Part shown: piece by piece, positions 7,866-17,416 of the stretch | Layout of the letters: every line of letters starts with the position of its first letter | How positions within the stretch are numbered: position 1 is the first letter of the stretch | Assembly (NCBI GenBank): GCA_002280405.1 | Contig: NCDY01000030.1 | Location: forward strand, 1 to 34,810 | Length of the DNA: 34,810 nucleotides | Reading direction: 5' to 3' | From: Rhodobacterales bacterium 32-66-9 | Lineage (GTDB): Bacteria > Pseudomonadota > Alphaproteobacteria > Rhodobacterales > Rhodobacteraceae | Position numbers and translations under genes: made by a program | The notes under the pieces: generated by a model | The model's input: the letters and a program-made list of their open reading frames with translations, nothing else | Told to the model about the DNA's origin: nothing | Database searches by the model: none

Positions 7866-8645
7866 TCACTCAATCGCCTTGAAGAACCGGTCGGCACGCC
7901 AGGTCCAGACGTAGAACAGGCTCACCCGGTCCGCCCGGCCGATCAGATACCGTGCCGGCAGATACCCGACCCCGCCCACCGACTGCGGGAACCGGCTGTC
8001 GGTGGAATTGTCGCGGTTGTCGCCCATCACGAAGTAGTTGCCCGCGGGCACGGTGAAGACATCGGTGTTGTCCCCCGGCCCGTTGGTGTCGATGTTCAGC
8101 ACATCATGCGCGCGGCCTTCCGGCAGGGTCTCGACAAAGCGGCTCTTCGTGCAGATGCCGCCCTCGCCGACCGCGCCATTCTCGCAGCGCGGGCGGTTGC
8201 GCATCGGGCCCTGCGGCTCATAGACCTCTTCGAAGACACCGTCCGCGACCTGCGGAGCCGCCACGCCGTTGATGTAAAGCACGCCATCCTTCATCTGGAT
8301 CTTGTCGCCCGGCAGGCCGATCAACCGCTTGATGTAATCCGTCCCCGCCGTGGGATGGCGGAACACCACCACGTCGCCGCGCTGGGGCTCGGATCCAAGG
8401 AACCTTTCCGCGAACGGACAGAGACTGATCGTCGTGAACGGGATCTCGCAGGAATAGCGCGAATAACCGTAGGCCATCTTGTTCACGAACAGGAAGTCAC
8501 CGATCAGAAGCGTGTCCTTCATCGATTCCGACGGGATCCAGAACGGCTGGAAGAACACCGACCGGAAACCGATGGCGATGACCAGGGCCCAGAAGACGGT
8601 TTTCAGTGTCTCGACGATGCCGCCTTCGGTCTTGTCCTTGGCCAT
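7866..8645 (-). CDS. lepB: Signal peptidase I
   Basis: The 259-residue protein has a short cytosolic N-terminus, one clear membrane helix (about residues 15-31), then the catalytic domain outside the membrane. The nucleophile lies in IPSESM (Ser41) and the general-base lysine in DYIKRLIGLPGDKI (Lys106). The late GDNRDNSTDSR box is also present. It removes signal peptides from exported preproteins. The ATG at 8645 starts MAKDKTEGG and gives the usual size for the family; upstream codons in this frame overlap acpS in another frame and are not coding. It lies between acpS and rnc, so secretion and RNA-processing genes share one transcription unit, as in other alphaproteobacteria. Confidence 0.96.
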   Translation of the reverse strand: MAKDKTEGGIVETLKTVFWALVIAIGFRSVFFQPFWIPSESMKDTLLIGDFLFVNKMAYGYSRYSCEIPFTTISLCPFAERFLGSEPQRGDVVVFRHPTAGTDYIKRLIGLPGDKIQMKDGVLYINGVAAPQVADGVFEEVYEPQGPMRNRPRCENGAVGEGGICTKSRFVETLPEGRAHDVLNIDTNGPGDNTDVFTVPAGNYFVMGDNRDNSTDSRFPQSVGGVGYLPARYLIGRADRVSLFYVWTWRADRFFKAIE

Positions 8646-8698
8646 GCTTTTCCTGCCTCGATGGTTTTGGCGCTTCATGCGCGCGGGGGTGGGGGGAG

Positions 8699-9124
8699 TC
8701 AAGCGCGCGCCGTCCCGCCAGGGACGATCGGACGCGCCTCGATCACGACGAAAGCCTGCGCCCAGGGGTGGTCGTCGGTCAGCGTGACATGGATCACCGC
8801 CTCGTGCCCGGCAGGCGTCATCGCGCGCAGCCGTTCCGCCGCCCAGCCTGTCACATGCATCACCGGCTGGCCCGACCGCAGGTTGGTCACCGCCATGTCG
8901 CGCCAACCGATCCCCATCCGCAACCCGGTGCCCAGCGCCTTGGAGCATGCCTCCTTGGCCGCCCAGCGTTTCGCATAGGTCGCAGCCACCGCCCGCACCC
9001 GGCTTTCGGCCTTGCGCTGCTCGATCTCGGTGAAGACGCGCGCCTTGAAGCGATCGCCGTGGCGGGTCAGCACCCCCTCGATCCGCTCGATGTTGGCAAG
9101 ATCGGTGCCGATGCCGAGGATCAT
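8699..9124 (-). CDS. acpS: Holo-[acyl-carrier-protein] synthase
   Basis: The 141-residue protein starts [15 protein letters not shown], the metal-binding aspartate motif of AcpS. It carries the second signature [18 protein letters not shown], whose Glu and Lys contact magnesium and coenzyme A. It transfers the 4'-phosphopantetheine arm from CoA to apo acyl carrier protein, which fatty-acid synthesis needs. It overlaps the end of pdxJ by four bases (ATGA type), which implies translational coupling. The pdxJ-acpS-lepB order is standard in proteobacteria. Confidence 0.96.
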   Translation of the reverse strand: MILGIGTDLANIERIEGVLTRHGDRFKARVFTEIEQRKAESRVRAVAATYAKRWAAKEACSKALGTGLRMGIGWRDMAVTNLRSGQPVMHVTGWAAERLRAMTPAGHEAVIHVTLTDDHPWAQAFVVIEARPIVPGGTARA

Positions 9125-9891
9125 GCAGCCGTTCCGCGCGCAAGGTCCATGCGCCGCCGCATTTCCTCGATCGCAGGCCCAAGCCCGCGAAAAATCGCCT
9201 CGCCGACCAGGAAATGGCCGATGTTAAGTTCCGCCAGTTCCGGGATCGCCGCGATGGGTTCCACGTTTTCATAGGTCAGCCCGTGCCCGGCATGAACCTC
9301 CAGCCCGAGGCTTGCCGCAAGCTCCGCCCCGGCGCGCAGGGCATCAAGCTCGCGGTCCGCCAGCGCGATCTCGCCATCGGCCAGCAGGTCGGAATAAAGC
9401 CCGGTGTGCAGTTCCACCACCGCCGCACCGATCCCGGCACTTGCCTCGATCTGGCGCGGGTCATGGCTGATGAACATGCTGACGCGGGCTCCCGCCTCGC
9501 GCAGCGGAGCGATGAAATCCTTCAGCCGGTTCTGGTCCGAGGCGACGTCAAGCCCGCCCTCGGTCGTCCGCTCCTCGCGCTTTTCGGGGACAAGGCAGAC
9601 GGCATGGGGGCGATGGCGCAACACGATGGCCTGCATTTCCGCCGTTGCCGCGCATTCGAAATTCAAGGGCACCGTCAGCGCCGCCATCAGCGCGTCGATG
9701 TCCGCGTCGCGGATGTGGCGGCGGTCCTCGCGCAGATGCGCGGTGATCCCGTCCGCCCCCGCCGTTTCCGCCAGCAGCGCCGCCCGCAACGGGTCGGGCC
9801 AGGCCGATCCGCGCGCGTTCCGCACGGTCGCGACATGGTCGATGTTCACCCCAAGCCGCAGCTTGGCCGTCGGGCGCAATGTCGTGGTCAT
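9121..9891 (-). CDS. pdxJ: Pyridoxine 5'-phosphate synthase
   Basis: The 256-residue product is a TIM-barrel enzyme with the PdxJ signatures [15 protein letters not shown] near the N-terminus, [16 protein letters not shown], and late [17 protein letters not shown]. It condenses 1-deoxyxylulose 5-phosphate with 3-amino-2-oxopropyl phosphate to make pyridoxine 5'-phosphate, the last ring-forming step of the DXP-dependent vitamin B6 route. The length is normal and the active-site histidine in NIDHVATVR is present. It is followed by acpS with a four-base overlap and preceded by the DUF2062 gene 27 bp upstream. Confidence 0.97.
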   Translation of the reverse strand: MTTTLRPTAKLRLGVNIDHVATVRNARGSAWPDPLRAALLAETAGADGITAHLREDRRHIRDADIDALMAALTVPLNFECAATAEMQAIVLRHRPHAVCLVPEKREERTTEGGLDVASDQNRLKDFIAPLREAGARVSMFISHDPRQIEASAGIGAAVVELHTGLYSDLLADGEIALADRELDALRAGAELAASLGLEVHAGHGLTYENVEPIAAIPELAELNIGHFLVGEAIFRGLGPAIEEMRRRMDLARGTAA

Positions 9892-9918
9892 TCCGGCCTC
9901 TTCCTCTTCGCGCCCAGT

Positions 9919-10626
9919 CTACGGACTTCCCGGCCTGTCGTCATCGGCCTCCTCGCCGCCCTTTTCGCCGCGCAGTTTCAGCTTGGCCGCCGCTTCGGCC
10001 AGCTTGGCCCGCATCCGCCCCCGCCGCTCCGCCCGGTCCTGGGCGCTTGCGGCACGGGCTTTCTGATAGGCCTCCACCAGCGGGATCGTCACATAGTAGG
10101 CGATCCCGCTGATCACCAGCGCCGGACCCAGCGCCCCGATGAAATAGGGCAGATAGATTTCGTTCCAGAACTGGATCAGCCCGTCCCAGCGCGTCGTTTC
10201 CGGACCGAAGACCGCAGTGACGTTGAACCACAGATCGCGGCCGGCCTGGGCAAAGGCATGGCCGACGTATTTTCCGTTCAGCGGTGCCTCGATCCCCATG
10301 ATCCAGTGGCCCAGCGTCAAGGCCAGCACGGCAAAGAACGGCGTCGTCACCGGGTTGGTGTTGAAGGTCGCCAGCAGCGCCGCCAGCACGTTGCCCCGCA
10401 CCAGCCGGGCCGCACCCCAGGCGGCCAGGAACTGCAGGCCCGGCAGGGGCAGAAAGCCGACCACCGATCCCGCGAACACGCCGCGCGCCACCCGGTGCGG
10501 CTGGTCTGGCAGGCGGCGCATCCGGTGGACCACATAGCGGATCGCCCGCTTGAAGCCGCCGCGCGGATAGACCTGCTCGCGCAGCCACGCGCTCCACGTC
10601 AACGGATCCCTACGCTTGAAGATCAC
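9919..10626 (-). CDS. DUF2062 family membrane protein
   Basis: The 235-residue protein begins with a basic N-terminus (MIFKRRDPLTW, RGGFKRAIRYVVHRMRR). The DUF2062 core follows: VARGVFAGSVVGFLPLPGLQF and NPVTTPFFAVLALTLG. There are three or four hydrophobic segments and a charged C-terminal tail rich in Ala, Lys and Arg. It is probably an inner-membrane protein. DUF2062 proteins have no settled function; some sit beside glycosyltransferases, but in alphaproteobacteria this one is typically located between rsh and pdxJ, as here. The gene is 48 bp downstream of rsh and probably shares its transcript. Confidence 0.85.
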   Translation of the reverse strand: MIFKRRDPLTWSAWLREQVYPRGGFKRAIRYVVHRMRRLPDQPHRVARGVFAGSVVGFLPLPGLQFLAAWGAARLVRGNVLAALLATFNTNPVTTPFFAVLALTLGHWIMGIEAPLNGKYVGHAFAQAGRDLWFNVTAVFGPETTRWDGLIQFWNEIYLPYFIGALGPALVISGIAYYVTIPLVEAYQKARAASAQDRAERRGRMRAKLAEAAAKLKLRGEKGGEEADDDRPGSP

Positions 10627-10674
10627 CTGTCCTACGCCCTTCCGCGCTCTAAGCCTTGCGCCTGTTCTCGTGAC

Positions 10675-12769
10675 CTAAGGCCGACGTGTCAAATCCCGAT
10701 GACGCGAGATCTGGGCAACGTCCGTTTCCGCCTCGAGTGCCGTCATCACCAGATGCAAGTGTTCGACATCGCGAAGGTCCACGTCAATTATAAGGCGATA
10801 AAAGTCCGGTTTCCTGTCGGTGAACCGCAGGTCCGAGATGTTGGCCTTCTGCTCGCCGATCAGCGTGCAGATTCGCCCCAGCACGCCAGCGTCGTTCGAG
10901 ATCGTCAGGTCGAGGCCGACCGTGAACACCGGCTTGTGCCGTCCCGAATGCCAGTGCAGGTCCACCCAGCGCGAGGTCTGGTCCTCGAATTCCTCCAGCG
11001 CGGGGCAGTCGATGGCATGGACCACCACGCCCTGCCCCCGGTAGGTGATGCCCACGATCCGCTCGCCCGGAACCGGCTGGCAGCAGGCCGCCCGCTTGAA
11101 CGCCTGATCCGCCGTCAGCCCCGCGACCGGCCTGCCCGAGTCGACCTCCTCCGCCACCGCCTGAGCCAGTTCGGGATACAGCGTCTCGACCACCCGCCGC
11201 GCCGGCATCTCGGCACTGCCCAGCCGCGCCAGCAGGTCGTTCTCGTCCGCCAGCCCCAGCATCTTGGCCGCCGTCCGCAAGGCCTTGTCGCTGGCCTTCT
11301 TGCCGACATGGTCGAACGCCGCCCGCGCCAGTTCCTGCCCCAGCTTGACGAACCGCCCCCGGTCTTCCTCGCGCAAGCTGCGCCGGATCGCCGCCTTGGC
11401 GCGGCCCGTGGTCACGATGTCGATCCAGCTCGACTGCGGCCGCTGGCCTTCCGCCGTGATGATCTCGATCGACTGGCCGTTCTTCAGCCGCGTCCACAAG
11501 GGCACCCGGATCCCGTCGATCTTGGCCGAGACGCAGGAATTCCCGATCCGGGTGTGGATCGCATAGGCGAAATCCAGCGGCGTCGCCCCCCGCGGCATCT
11601 GGATCACGTCGCCCTTGGGCGTGAAGCAGAAGACCTGGTCGGAATACATCTCCAGCTTGACATGCTCCAGGAACTCGTCCGTATCGCCCTCGTCCAGCCG
11701 TTCGGTCAGACCCGCGATCCACTTCGCCGGATCGACCGCAAAAGGGTTGACCCCCCGCACGCCCTCGCGGTAGGACCAATGCGCCGCGACGCCGGCCTCG
11801 GCGACTTCATGCATCTCGCGCGTGCGGATCTGCACCTCGACCCGCTTGCCGTCCCGGCCACTGACCGTCGTGTGGATCGACCGATAGCCGTTGTTCTTCG
11901 GCTGGCTGATGTAATCCTTGAACCGCCCCGGCACCGCCCGCCATCTTTGGTGGATCACCCCCAGGATGCGGTAGCAATCCGCCACCGACGCGCAGATCAC
12001 CCGGAAGCCGTAGATGTCCGAAAGCCGGCTGAACGCCAGGTCCTTCTCCTGCATCTTGCGCCAGATGCTGTAAGGCTTCTTCGCCCGCCCGAACACATCC
12101 GCGTCGATCCGGGCCTTTTCCAGCTCGTGCGTGATGTCGCCGCTGATCTGGTGGACCACATCCCCCGTCTCGCGCTGCAGGGTCAGGAACCGGCGCATGA
12201 TCGAATTGCGCGCCTCGGGGTTCAGGACCTTGAAGGACAGATCCTCCAGTTCCTCGCGCATCCACTGCATGCCCATCCGCCCGGCCAAGGGGGCGAAGAT
12301 CTCCATCGTCTCGCGCGCCTTCTGGGCCTGCTTTTCCGGGCTCATGCTGCGGATCGTGCGCATGTTGTGCAGCCGGTCCGCCAGCTTGACCAGGATCACC
12401 CGCAGGTCGCGGCTCATCGCCATGAACAGCTTGCGGAAATTCTCGGCCTGCTGGCTTTCGGTCGTTGGTGACCCCGTCCACCAGCTCGGCCACTTCCGCG
12501 CCGAACATCGCGGTCAGGTCGGCGTAGGTCGACCGCGTGTCCTCGATCGTGTCATGCAGCAGGGCGGTGACGATCGTCGCATCATCCAGCCGCTGCTCGG
12601 TCAGGATCGCGGCCACGGCGACGGGATGCGTGAAATAGGCCTCGCCCGACTTGCGCAGCTGCCCCTCATGCATCTTCATGCCATAGGCATAGGCTCGACG
12701 GATCAGGTCGGCATTGCTGCGCGGGTTGTAGTTGCGGACCAGGGCGATGAGGTCTTCGACGTCGATCAT
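10675..12769 (-). pseudogene. rsh: RelA/SpoT homologue ((p)ppGpp synthetase/hydrolase) with frameshifting deletion
   Basis: The first frame, from the ATG at 12769, encodes the start of the HD hydrolase domain (IRRAYAYGMKMHEGQLRKSG, ALLHDTIEDT) up to ELVDGVT. The frame then changes. The second frame resumes at TESQQAENFRKLF and runs intact through VKLADRLHNMRT, the synthetase domain (DIYGFRVIC, NGYRSIHT), the TGS domain (FTPKGDVIQMPRGATPLDFAY) and the C-terminal ACT domain. By memory of homologues, nine residues (about KLTNLQLTS) should join the halves. Only four bases (12463-12466) remain, so about 23 bp appear missing. The enzyme sets (p)ppGpp levels in the stringent response and is usually the only long RSH in this order. 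As written, the hydrolase is broken but an internal start could still give a synthetase, a combination that should be toxic. That argues for a sequence error or a strain-specific mutation. GAGG precedes the start. Confidence 0.88.
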
Positions 12770-12809
12770 CACAGCCTCTTGACCGGGCCCACCACCGGGC
12801 CTGTCAGGC

Positions 12810-13163
12810 TCAGAACTCGCCCTGGGCTTCCATCAGCGCGCGGAGGAGCTTTTCCTCCGACATGTCGTCGACCATCGGACGATCCATCTCGCCACCCATC
12901 AGAAGCGCCATCTGGTCCTCTTCCGGCTCGTCGACCTCGATCTGGGTCTGATAGCTTTCGATCATCCGCTCGCGCAGCACTTCGGCCTGCTGCGCCTCAT
13001 CCGCGATCTCGCGCAGGGCGACGACAGGGTTCTTGTCGTTGTCGCGGTCAACCGTCGCGGGCGAGCCCGCAGCGATTTCGCGCGCCCGATGGGCGGCCAG
13101 CATCACCAGCTCGAACCGGTTCGGAACCTTGTCAACGCAATCTTCGACCGTCACGCGGGCCAT
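12810..13163 (-). CDS. rpoZ: DNA-directed RNA polymerase omega subunit
   Basis: The 117-residue protein begins [31 protein letters not shown], the conserved omega N-terminal region, and contains [14 protein letters not shown]. It has the long acidic C-terminal tail common in alphaproteobacteria. Omega folds onto the beta-prime subunit, aids RNA polymerase assembly and contributes to the ppGpp binding site. It lies directly upstream of rsh, the conserved pairing of a ppGpp target with the enzyme that makes ppGpp. The ATG at 13163 is fixed by the family N-terminus. Confidence 0.96.
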   Translation of the reverse strand: MARVTVEDCVDKVPNRFELVMLAAHRAREIAAGSPATVDRDNDKNPVVALREIADEAQQAEVLRERMIESYQTQIEVDEPEEDQMALLMGGEMDRPMVDDMSEEKLLRALMEAQGEF

Positions 13164-13247
13164 GGGATACTCCAATCGGGAGGCTGCACGGGAAGTCGCC
13201 TGTTTATGCCGCCCGTTCCAGCTTGACAAGCGGCAAAACGGTCAAAT

Positions 13248-13808
13248 TCACAAGGGTTTCACCGCGTCGCGATCTGCGGCGGGCAGCGCCGCCAGCATCT
13301 CGCGCACCGTCAGCCCGGTGCGCGGATGCACCCAGTCCGGGGCCACATCGGCCAGAGGAACCAGCACGAAGGCACGGTCCTGCACGCGGGGATGCGGCAG
13401 GATCAGCAGCGCAGGTGCCGCCCGCGCCTGTGCCTCCGGGGCAAGATTTCGCCAGGCATCCTGCGTCGCCGCATCGGGCAAGACCGAATCGCCCAGCGCC
13501 AGAAGGTCCAGATCCAGCGTCCGCATGCCCCAGCGGAAGGTGCGCTTGCGCCCAAAGTCGGATTCGATCTTCTGCAGCCGCGCAAGAAGTGACGCAGGGT
13601 CAGCTTCCGCTCCGGCGTCCAGGACCGCCGCCGCATTCACATAGTCCGGGCCGGCACCCGCCGGAAAGCACGGCGTCGCATAAAACCGGCTAACCGCAAG
13701 CACCGAAAGGCCTTCTTCCGAAAGCGCCTTGACCGCCCGCCGCAACGTCGTTTCGGGTGGTTCGCCCGCGAATGGCAGGTTTGCGCCGAGTGCAACCAGT
13801 GCGTGCAT
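13248..13808 (-). CDS. folK: 2-amino-4-hydroxy-6-hydroxymethyldihydropteridine pyrophosphokinase
   Basis: The product (186 residues from the ATG at 13808) starts HALVALGANLPFAG, the usual FolK entry strand and loop, and carries the signature RTLDLDLLALGD and the late ILPHPRVQDRAFVLVPLAD. It transfers pyrophosphate from ATP to 6-hydroxymethyl-7,8-dihydropterin in folate synthesis. An in-frame GTG at 13823 would add five residues. Neither start has a strong ribosome-binding site, so the start is uncertain. It is 84 bp upstream of rpoZ on the same strand and may head the transcript. Folate supply is also relevant to the T-protein relatives at the other end of the window, though nothing links them here. 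Confidence 0.93.
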   Translation of the reverse strand: MHALVALGANLPFAGEPPETTLRRAVKALSEEGLSVLAVSRFYATPCFPAGAGPDYVNAAAVLDAGAEADPASLLARLQKIESDFGRKRTFRWGMRTLDLDLLALGDSVLPDAATQDAWRNLAPEAQARAAPALLILPHPRVQDRAFVLVPLADVAPDWVHPRTGLTVREMLAALPAADRDAVKPL

Positions 13809-13847
13809 CGATTTCACCGTCACGGGGAATTATTTCCTATACTTCAC

Positions 13848-13876
13848 TTGTCCGAAACCGGCTTCGGCTGCTATTC
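13848..13876 (+). promoter_or_regulatory. Possible promoter for the NYN-domain gene
   Basis: TTGTCC (13848-13853) and CTATTC (13871-13876) are spaced by 17 bases in the divergent gap between folK and the NYN gene, about 90 bases before its ATG. The match to a sigma-70 type promoter is only moderate, so this is a weak prediction. Confidence 0.25.
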
Positions 13877-13965
13877 ACCACCTGTTGGCCGCGCGATTTT
13901 ACATGTCGCCGTGCAGAAGACACGGCGTTCACGCTTCCGCGCGGCGACATTGAGGGGACCTTTAG

Positions 13966-14541
13966 ATGTTTTACAAGGACGAACGGCTCGCGCTGTTCAT
14001 TGATGGCTCGAACCTTTATGCGGCCGCGAAAGCCCTGGGTTTCGACATCGACTACAAGCTCTTGCGGATGGAGTTCATGCGGCGGGGCAAGCTCCTCCGC
14101 GCGTTCTACTACACCGCGCTTCTGGAAAACGACGACTACTCGCCGATCCGGCCGCTGGTGGACTGGCTGCACTACAACGGCTTCACGATGCGCACCAAGC
14201 CCGCCAAGGAATACACCGACAGCCAGGGAAGGCGGAAGGTGAAGGGCAACATGGATATCGAGCTGTGCGTCGATGCGATGGAGCTTGCCGCGCGGATCGA
14301 CCATGTCGTGCTGTTTTCCGGCGACGGCGACTTCCGCCCGCTGGTGGAAAGCCTGCAGCGGCAGGGGGTTAGGGTGTCGGTGGTGTCGACCATCCGCAGC
14401 CAGCCGCCGATGATCGCCGACGAATTGCGCCGCCAGGCCGACAACTTCATCGAGCTCGACGAGCTGCGCGAAGTCATCGGCCGCCCGCCGCGCGAGCCGC
14501 GCCCGGTCGTGGGCGAAGAGGTGGCGGTCGAAGCGAAGTGA
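13966..14541 (+). CDS. NYN domain (LabA/DUF88 family) protein
   Basis: The 191-residue protein shows the NYN/PIN-like nuclease pattern. LALFIDGSNLYAAAKA near the N-terminus supplies the first acidic residue, KGNMDIELCVDAM the middle acidic residues, and VVLFSGDGDFRPLVESLQRQG the third acidic cluster. The family is related to LabA and to tRNA/RNA-cleaving PIN domains, so a metal-dependent ribonuclease is the likely activity, but no bacterial substrate is firmly known to me. The C-terminal 25 residues are charged and probably disordered. The start is well supported by GAGGGGA eight bases upstream. The gene is divergent from folK and is followed by a YqaA-like gene 48 bp downstream. Confidence 0.88.
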   Translation: MFYKDERLALFIDGSNLYAAAKALGFDIDYKLLRMEFMRRGKLLRAFYYTALLENDDYSPIRPLVDWLHYNGFTMRTKPAKEYTDSQGRRKVKGNMDIELCVDAMELAARIDHVVLFSGDGDFRPLVESLQRQGVRVSVVSTIRSQPPMIADELRRQADNFIELDELREVIGRPPREPRPVVGEEVAVEAK

Positions 14542-14589
14542 TCCGTGCCGTGATCGCCGGGAGGCTGGGGAGCTTTCGGTGATCGCAGC

Positions 14590-15018
14590 ATGATCGCGTT
14601 TGCAGGACTGTTCGTTGCGGCCTTCCTGGCCGCGACGCCGGTTCCGTTTCAGTCGGAACTGGTGTTCCTCGGCCTGCAGGCCGCGGGCTCGGGAGCGTTG
14701 TGGCTGGTTGTCGTCGCTTCGGTCGGCAACACGCTTGGGTCCTGCGTGACCTACGCTCTGGGTCGCTGGCTTGCGGACCGCCGCGATCACCGCTGGTTTC
14801 CGTTGACGCCTTCCCAGTTGATCCGCGCGGAAGGCTGGTGGAGCCGCTGGGGCATCTGGCTGCTGCTTCTGTCCTGGGCACCCGGCGGCGATGTGATCGT
14901 GGGCCTGTCGGGCGTGCTGCGGGTTCCGTTTCCGCTGTTTCTCCTTCTGGTGGCCATCGCCAAGACGGGCCGCTACATCACCCTGGCCTGGCTTGGCGCG
15001 GCGGCCTTCGGCGTCTAG
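14590..15018 (+). CDS. YqaA/DedA-like small membrane protein
   Basis: The 142-residue hydrophobic protein has about four membrane segments. The N-terminal FLAATPVPFQSELVFLGLQAAG, the central SVGNTLGSCVTYALGRW and the later WGIWLLLLSWAPGGDVIVGLSGVLRVPF match the YqaA branch of the VTT/DedA (SNARE-associated) family. The conserved glycine- and proline-rich re-entrant loops of that fold are visible. Such proteins sit in the inner membrane and are thought to help move lipids or maintain membrane potential; the exact role of YqaA is unclear. It probably shares a transcript with the NYN gene. Confidence 0.85.
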   Translation: MIAFAGLFVAAFLAATPVPFQSELVFLGLQAAGSGALWLVVVASVGNTLGSCVTYALGRWLADRRDHRWFPLTPSQLIRAEGWWSRWGIWLLLLSWAPGGDVIVGLSGVLRVPFPLFLLLVAIAKTGRYITLAWLGAAAFGV

Positions 15019-15234
15019 CCATACCGCTCATCGCAACCCTCCGGGCCTCCTCGCCGAGGTCCGCTCCCGACGAGAAGCCGAAGGCGCGACGCCGGATGGT
15101 CACGGTTAACCGATCCTGAACGCCCACAACCAACCCCTTGAAATCGCTTGCCTCACAAAACTGTCCACGCGCGGCGCTGGACGCGCGCGCCCGAGCCGCG
15201 TAAACCTGTCCGGACCTCTGCCGGAACCCGCCCG

Positions 15235-16188
15235 ATGCCCGACCTCGCGCCACTCACCCTCTACCTCGCCGCCCCCCGCGGCTTCTGCGCGGGCGTGGAC
15301 CGCGCCATCAAGATCGTCGAGATGGCCCTGCAGAAATGGGGCGCCCCGGTCTACGTCCGCCACGAGATCGTCCACAACAAGTTCGTCGTCGACGCCCTGA
15401 AAGCCCAGGGGGCCGTCTTCGTCGAGGACCTCGACGACTGCCCCACCGACCGCCCCGTCGTCTTCTCCGCCCACGGCGTGCCGAAGTCCGTCCCGGCCGA
15501 GGCCGCCCGGCGGAACATGATCGCCGTCGACGCGACCTGCCCCCTTGTCACCAAGGTCCACACCGAAGCCGCTCGCCACCATGAGGCCGGCACCCAGATG
15601 ATCTACATCGGCCACGAAGGCCACCCCGAGACGGTCGGCACCATGGGCCAGCTTCCCGAAGGCGAGGTCCTCCTGGTCGAAACCGTCGCCGACGTCGCCA
15701 GCCTCACAGTCCGCGACCCGGCAAAGCTCGCCTTCATCACGCAGACCACCCTCTCCGTCGATGACACCGCCGAGATCGCCGTGGCCCTCAAGGCCCGCTT
15801 TCCCCTGATCCACGCCCCCGCTCACGACGACATCTGCTACGCGACCACCAACCGCCAGGCCGCCGTGAAGGCCGTCGCCCCGAAGATCGACGCCCTCCTC
15901 GTCATCGGCGCCCCGAACTCCTCGAACTCCAAGCGCCTGGTCGAGGTCGGCACGGCGGCGGGCTGCCCCTATTCGATGCTGATCCAGCGCGCGACCGACA
16001 TCGACTGGCGCGCCCTCGCCGGATCGAAGGCTATCGGCCTGACCGCCGGGGCCAGCGCCCCCGAAGTGCTGGTCAACGAAGTCATCGACGCCTTCCGCGC
16101 CCGATACTCCCTCACCGTGGATCTTGTGGAAACCGCCGTCGAGAACATCGAATTCAGGGTCCCCCGCATCCTGCGCGAACCAGCGTGA
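15235..16188 (+). CDS. ispH: 4-hydroxy-3-methylbut-2-enyl diphosphate reductase
   Basis: The 317-residue protein has the three conserved iron-sulfur cluster cysteines of IspH: Cys18 in [11 protein letters not shown], Cys102 in [12 protein letters not shown] and Cys201 in [11 protein letters not shown]. The histidine segments VRHEIVHN and GHEGHPE are also present. It reduces HMBPP to IPP and DMAPP, the last step of the MEP isoprenoid pathway, in the cytosol. The ATG at 15235 fits the family N-terminus; an upstream in-frame extension to 15148 is not conserved. The 216-bp gap upstream suggests its own promoter, but none is clear. A hairpin at 16300-16319 lies about 110 bp beyond its stop. Confidence 0.96.
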   Translation: MPDLAPLTLYLAAPRGFCAGVDRAIKIVEMALQKWGAPVYVRHEIVHNKFVVDALKAQGAVFVEDLDDCPTDRPVVFSAHGVPKSVPAEAARRNMIAVDATCPLVTKVHTEAARHHEAGTQMIYIGHEGHPETVGTMGQLPEGEVLLVETVADVASLTVRDPAKLAFITQTTLSVDDTAEIAVALKARFPLIHAPAHDDICYATTNRQAAVKAVAPKIDALLVIGAPNSSNSKRLVEVGTAAGCPYSMLIQRATDIDWRALAGSKAIGLTAGASAPEVLVNEVIDAFRARYSLTVDLVETAVENIEFRVPRILREPA

Positions 16189-16490
16189 CCGGCTGGGTCG
16201 GATTTGCCCCCCGGATCGAACCGCTGTCTTCGGACCGCGCAACCTGCACCCTCCCGCGCCTGTCCAGTGCGGGTCTTCCTGCGGGCCGGTTCCGGTCTTC
16301 TTGCCGAGGGATCGGCAAGGCCCCGGGCGCGCCGGTGCGGTGCGTGCAGCTTGAGCGGCGCGGGCCGCCCTGCCGGATCGCCCCCGCACCCGCCGACGCC
16401 GGCCGCCGCAAACGCATCGCGCGCCCTGTTGCTTTGCCTGGCCGAACGCCCGGGCTGGCCTTGGCCGGGCCCGCAGGCTAGATCAGGCGG
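16189..16490. other. 302-bp gap without a recognisable gene
   Basis: This very GC-rich gap between ispH and the DUF3429 gene shows no reading frame with plausible protein character on either strand. Its only clear structure is a perfect 8-bp hairpin, CTTGCCGA-GGGA-TCGGCAAG, at 16300-16319. It has no T run after it, so it is at best a weak transcription-end signal. I see no other structure in the gap. Confidence 0.6.
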
Positions 16491-16952
16491 ATGACCGATG
16501 ATGCCCGCATCCCCCGCCCTGCCCTGATCCTCGGCCTTGCCGGGCTGATCCCCTTCCTCTGGTCCGCCGTCACCTTCCTGTCGCCCGGCCTTGCGACCTC
16601 GGCCGGGCAATGGCTGTCGCCGATGTTCATCGGCGACTACGTCGGCCTGACCTACGGCGCGATGATCCTGGCCTTCATGTCCGGCGTCCTTTGGGGCTTT
16701 GCCACCAAGGCCGAGGGACGTGAGGCCGCCATCGCCTATACCCTTTCGGTCATTCCCGCGCTCTGGACCTTTGTCATGGTCTCCGACGCCTCGGACACCT
16801 CGCGCATCTTCCTGGCGGCGGGGTTCGTCGGCCTGCTTCTCCTCGACGCCATGTTCCAGGCCTGGGGCCTTGCCCCGCGCTGGTGGCTGCGGCTGCGGGT
16901 GATGCTGACCGTGGTCGTCCTGGCCAGCCTCTCCCTGCCCCTGCAGGCCTGA
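16491..16952 (+). CDS. DUF3429 family membrane protein
   Basis: The 153-residue protein has four or five hydrophobic helices (about residues 12-30, 48-70, 82-98, 105-122 and 132-150). It carries the DUF3429 hallmark IPFLWSAV near the start and [17 protein letters not shown] in the middle. It should be a small inner-membrane protein of unknown function. It is followed after only five bases by rnhA, so the two are probably cotranscribed. An AGGCGG stretch lies just before the ATG. Confidence 0.82.
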   Translation: MTDDARIPRPALILGLAGLIPFLWSAVTFLSPGLATSAGQWLSPMFIGDYVGLTYGAMILAFMSGVLWGFATKAEGREAAIAYTLSVIPALWTFVMVSDASDTSRIFLAAGFVGLLLLDAMFQAWGLAPRWWLRLRVMLTVVVLASLSLPLQA

Positions 16953-16957
16953 CCGCG

Positions 16958-17416
16958 ATGCCCGACCTTTTCGCCTATACCGACGGTGCCTGTTCCGGAA
17001 ACCCCGGCCCCGGCGGCTGGGGGGTGCTGATGCTCGCGCGCGAGAACGGGGCGGTGGTCAAGGAACGCGAGCTGCAGGGCGGCGAGGCCCTGACCACCAA
17101 CAACCGCATGGAACTGATGGCGGCGATTTCGGCGCTCGAGGCGCTGAACCGCCCGACCAAGGTGACCATCGTCACCGACAGCGCCTATGTGAAGAACGGC
17201 ATCACCGAATGGATCGCCGGTTGGAAGCGGAAGGGCTGGCGCACCGCAGGTGGCAGTCCGGTGAAGAATGTCGAGCTTTGGCAGCGGCTTGACCTGGCCC
17301 AGGCACGCCACTCCGTCACCTGGCGCTGGATAAAGGGCCATGCGGGACACGCCGAAAACGAACGTGCCGACGCCCTGGCGCGCGCCGGGATGGCCCCCTT
17401 CAAGGCCCCGGCATGA
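16958..17416 (+). CDS. rnhA: Ribonuclease HI
   Basis: The 152-residue product has the complete RNase HI active site. The first aspartate is in [18 protein letters not shown], the glutamate in [15 protein letters not shown], the second aspartate in [14 protein letters not shown], and the final aspartate in [16 protein letters not shown]. The basic handle region [11 protein letters not shown] is present. It cuts the RNA strand of RNA-DNA hybrids during replication and R-loop removal. It ends in an ATGA overlap with the next gene, implying translational coupling. Confidence 0.96.
   Translation: MPDLFAYTDGACSGNPGPGGWGVLMLARENGAVVKERELQGGEALTTNNRMELMAAISALEALNRPTKVTIVTDSAYVKNGITEWIAGWKRKGWRTAGGSPVKNVELWQRLDLAQARHSVTWRWIKGHAGHAENERADALARAGMAPFKAPA

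Noticed and set aside
12463..12466. Programmed ribosomal frameshift to explain the two rsh frames (and likewise rnc)
   Set aside because: A simple frameshift would keep all residues. Here conserved residues are missing as well, and no slippery heptamer is seen at either junction.
9214..12471. Plus-strand open frame of over 1000 codons opposite pdxJ, the DUF2062 gene and rsh
   Set aside because: It lies antisense to well-recognised genes and its composition is the Pro/Arg/His-rich shadow expected from high GC at third positions. No domain is recognisable.
16189..16490. Remnant of a gene between ispH and the DUF3429 gene
   Set aside because: No frame on either strand shows a recognisable protein segment; only a hairpin without a T run was found.
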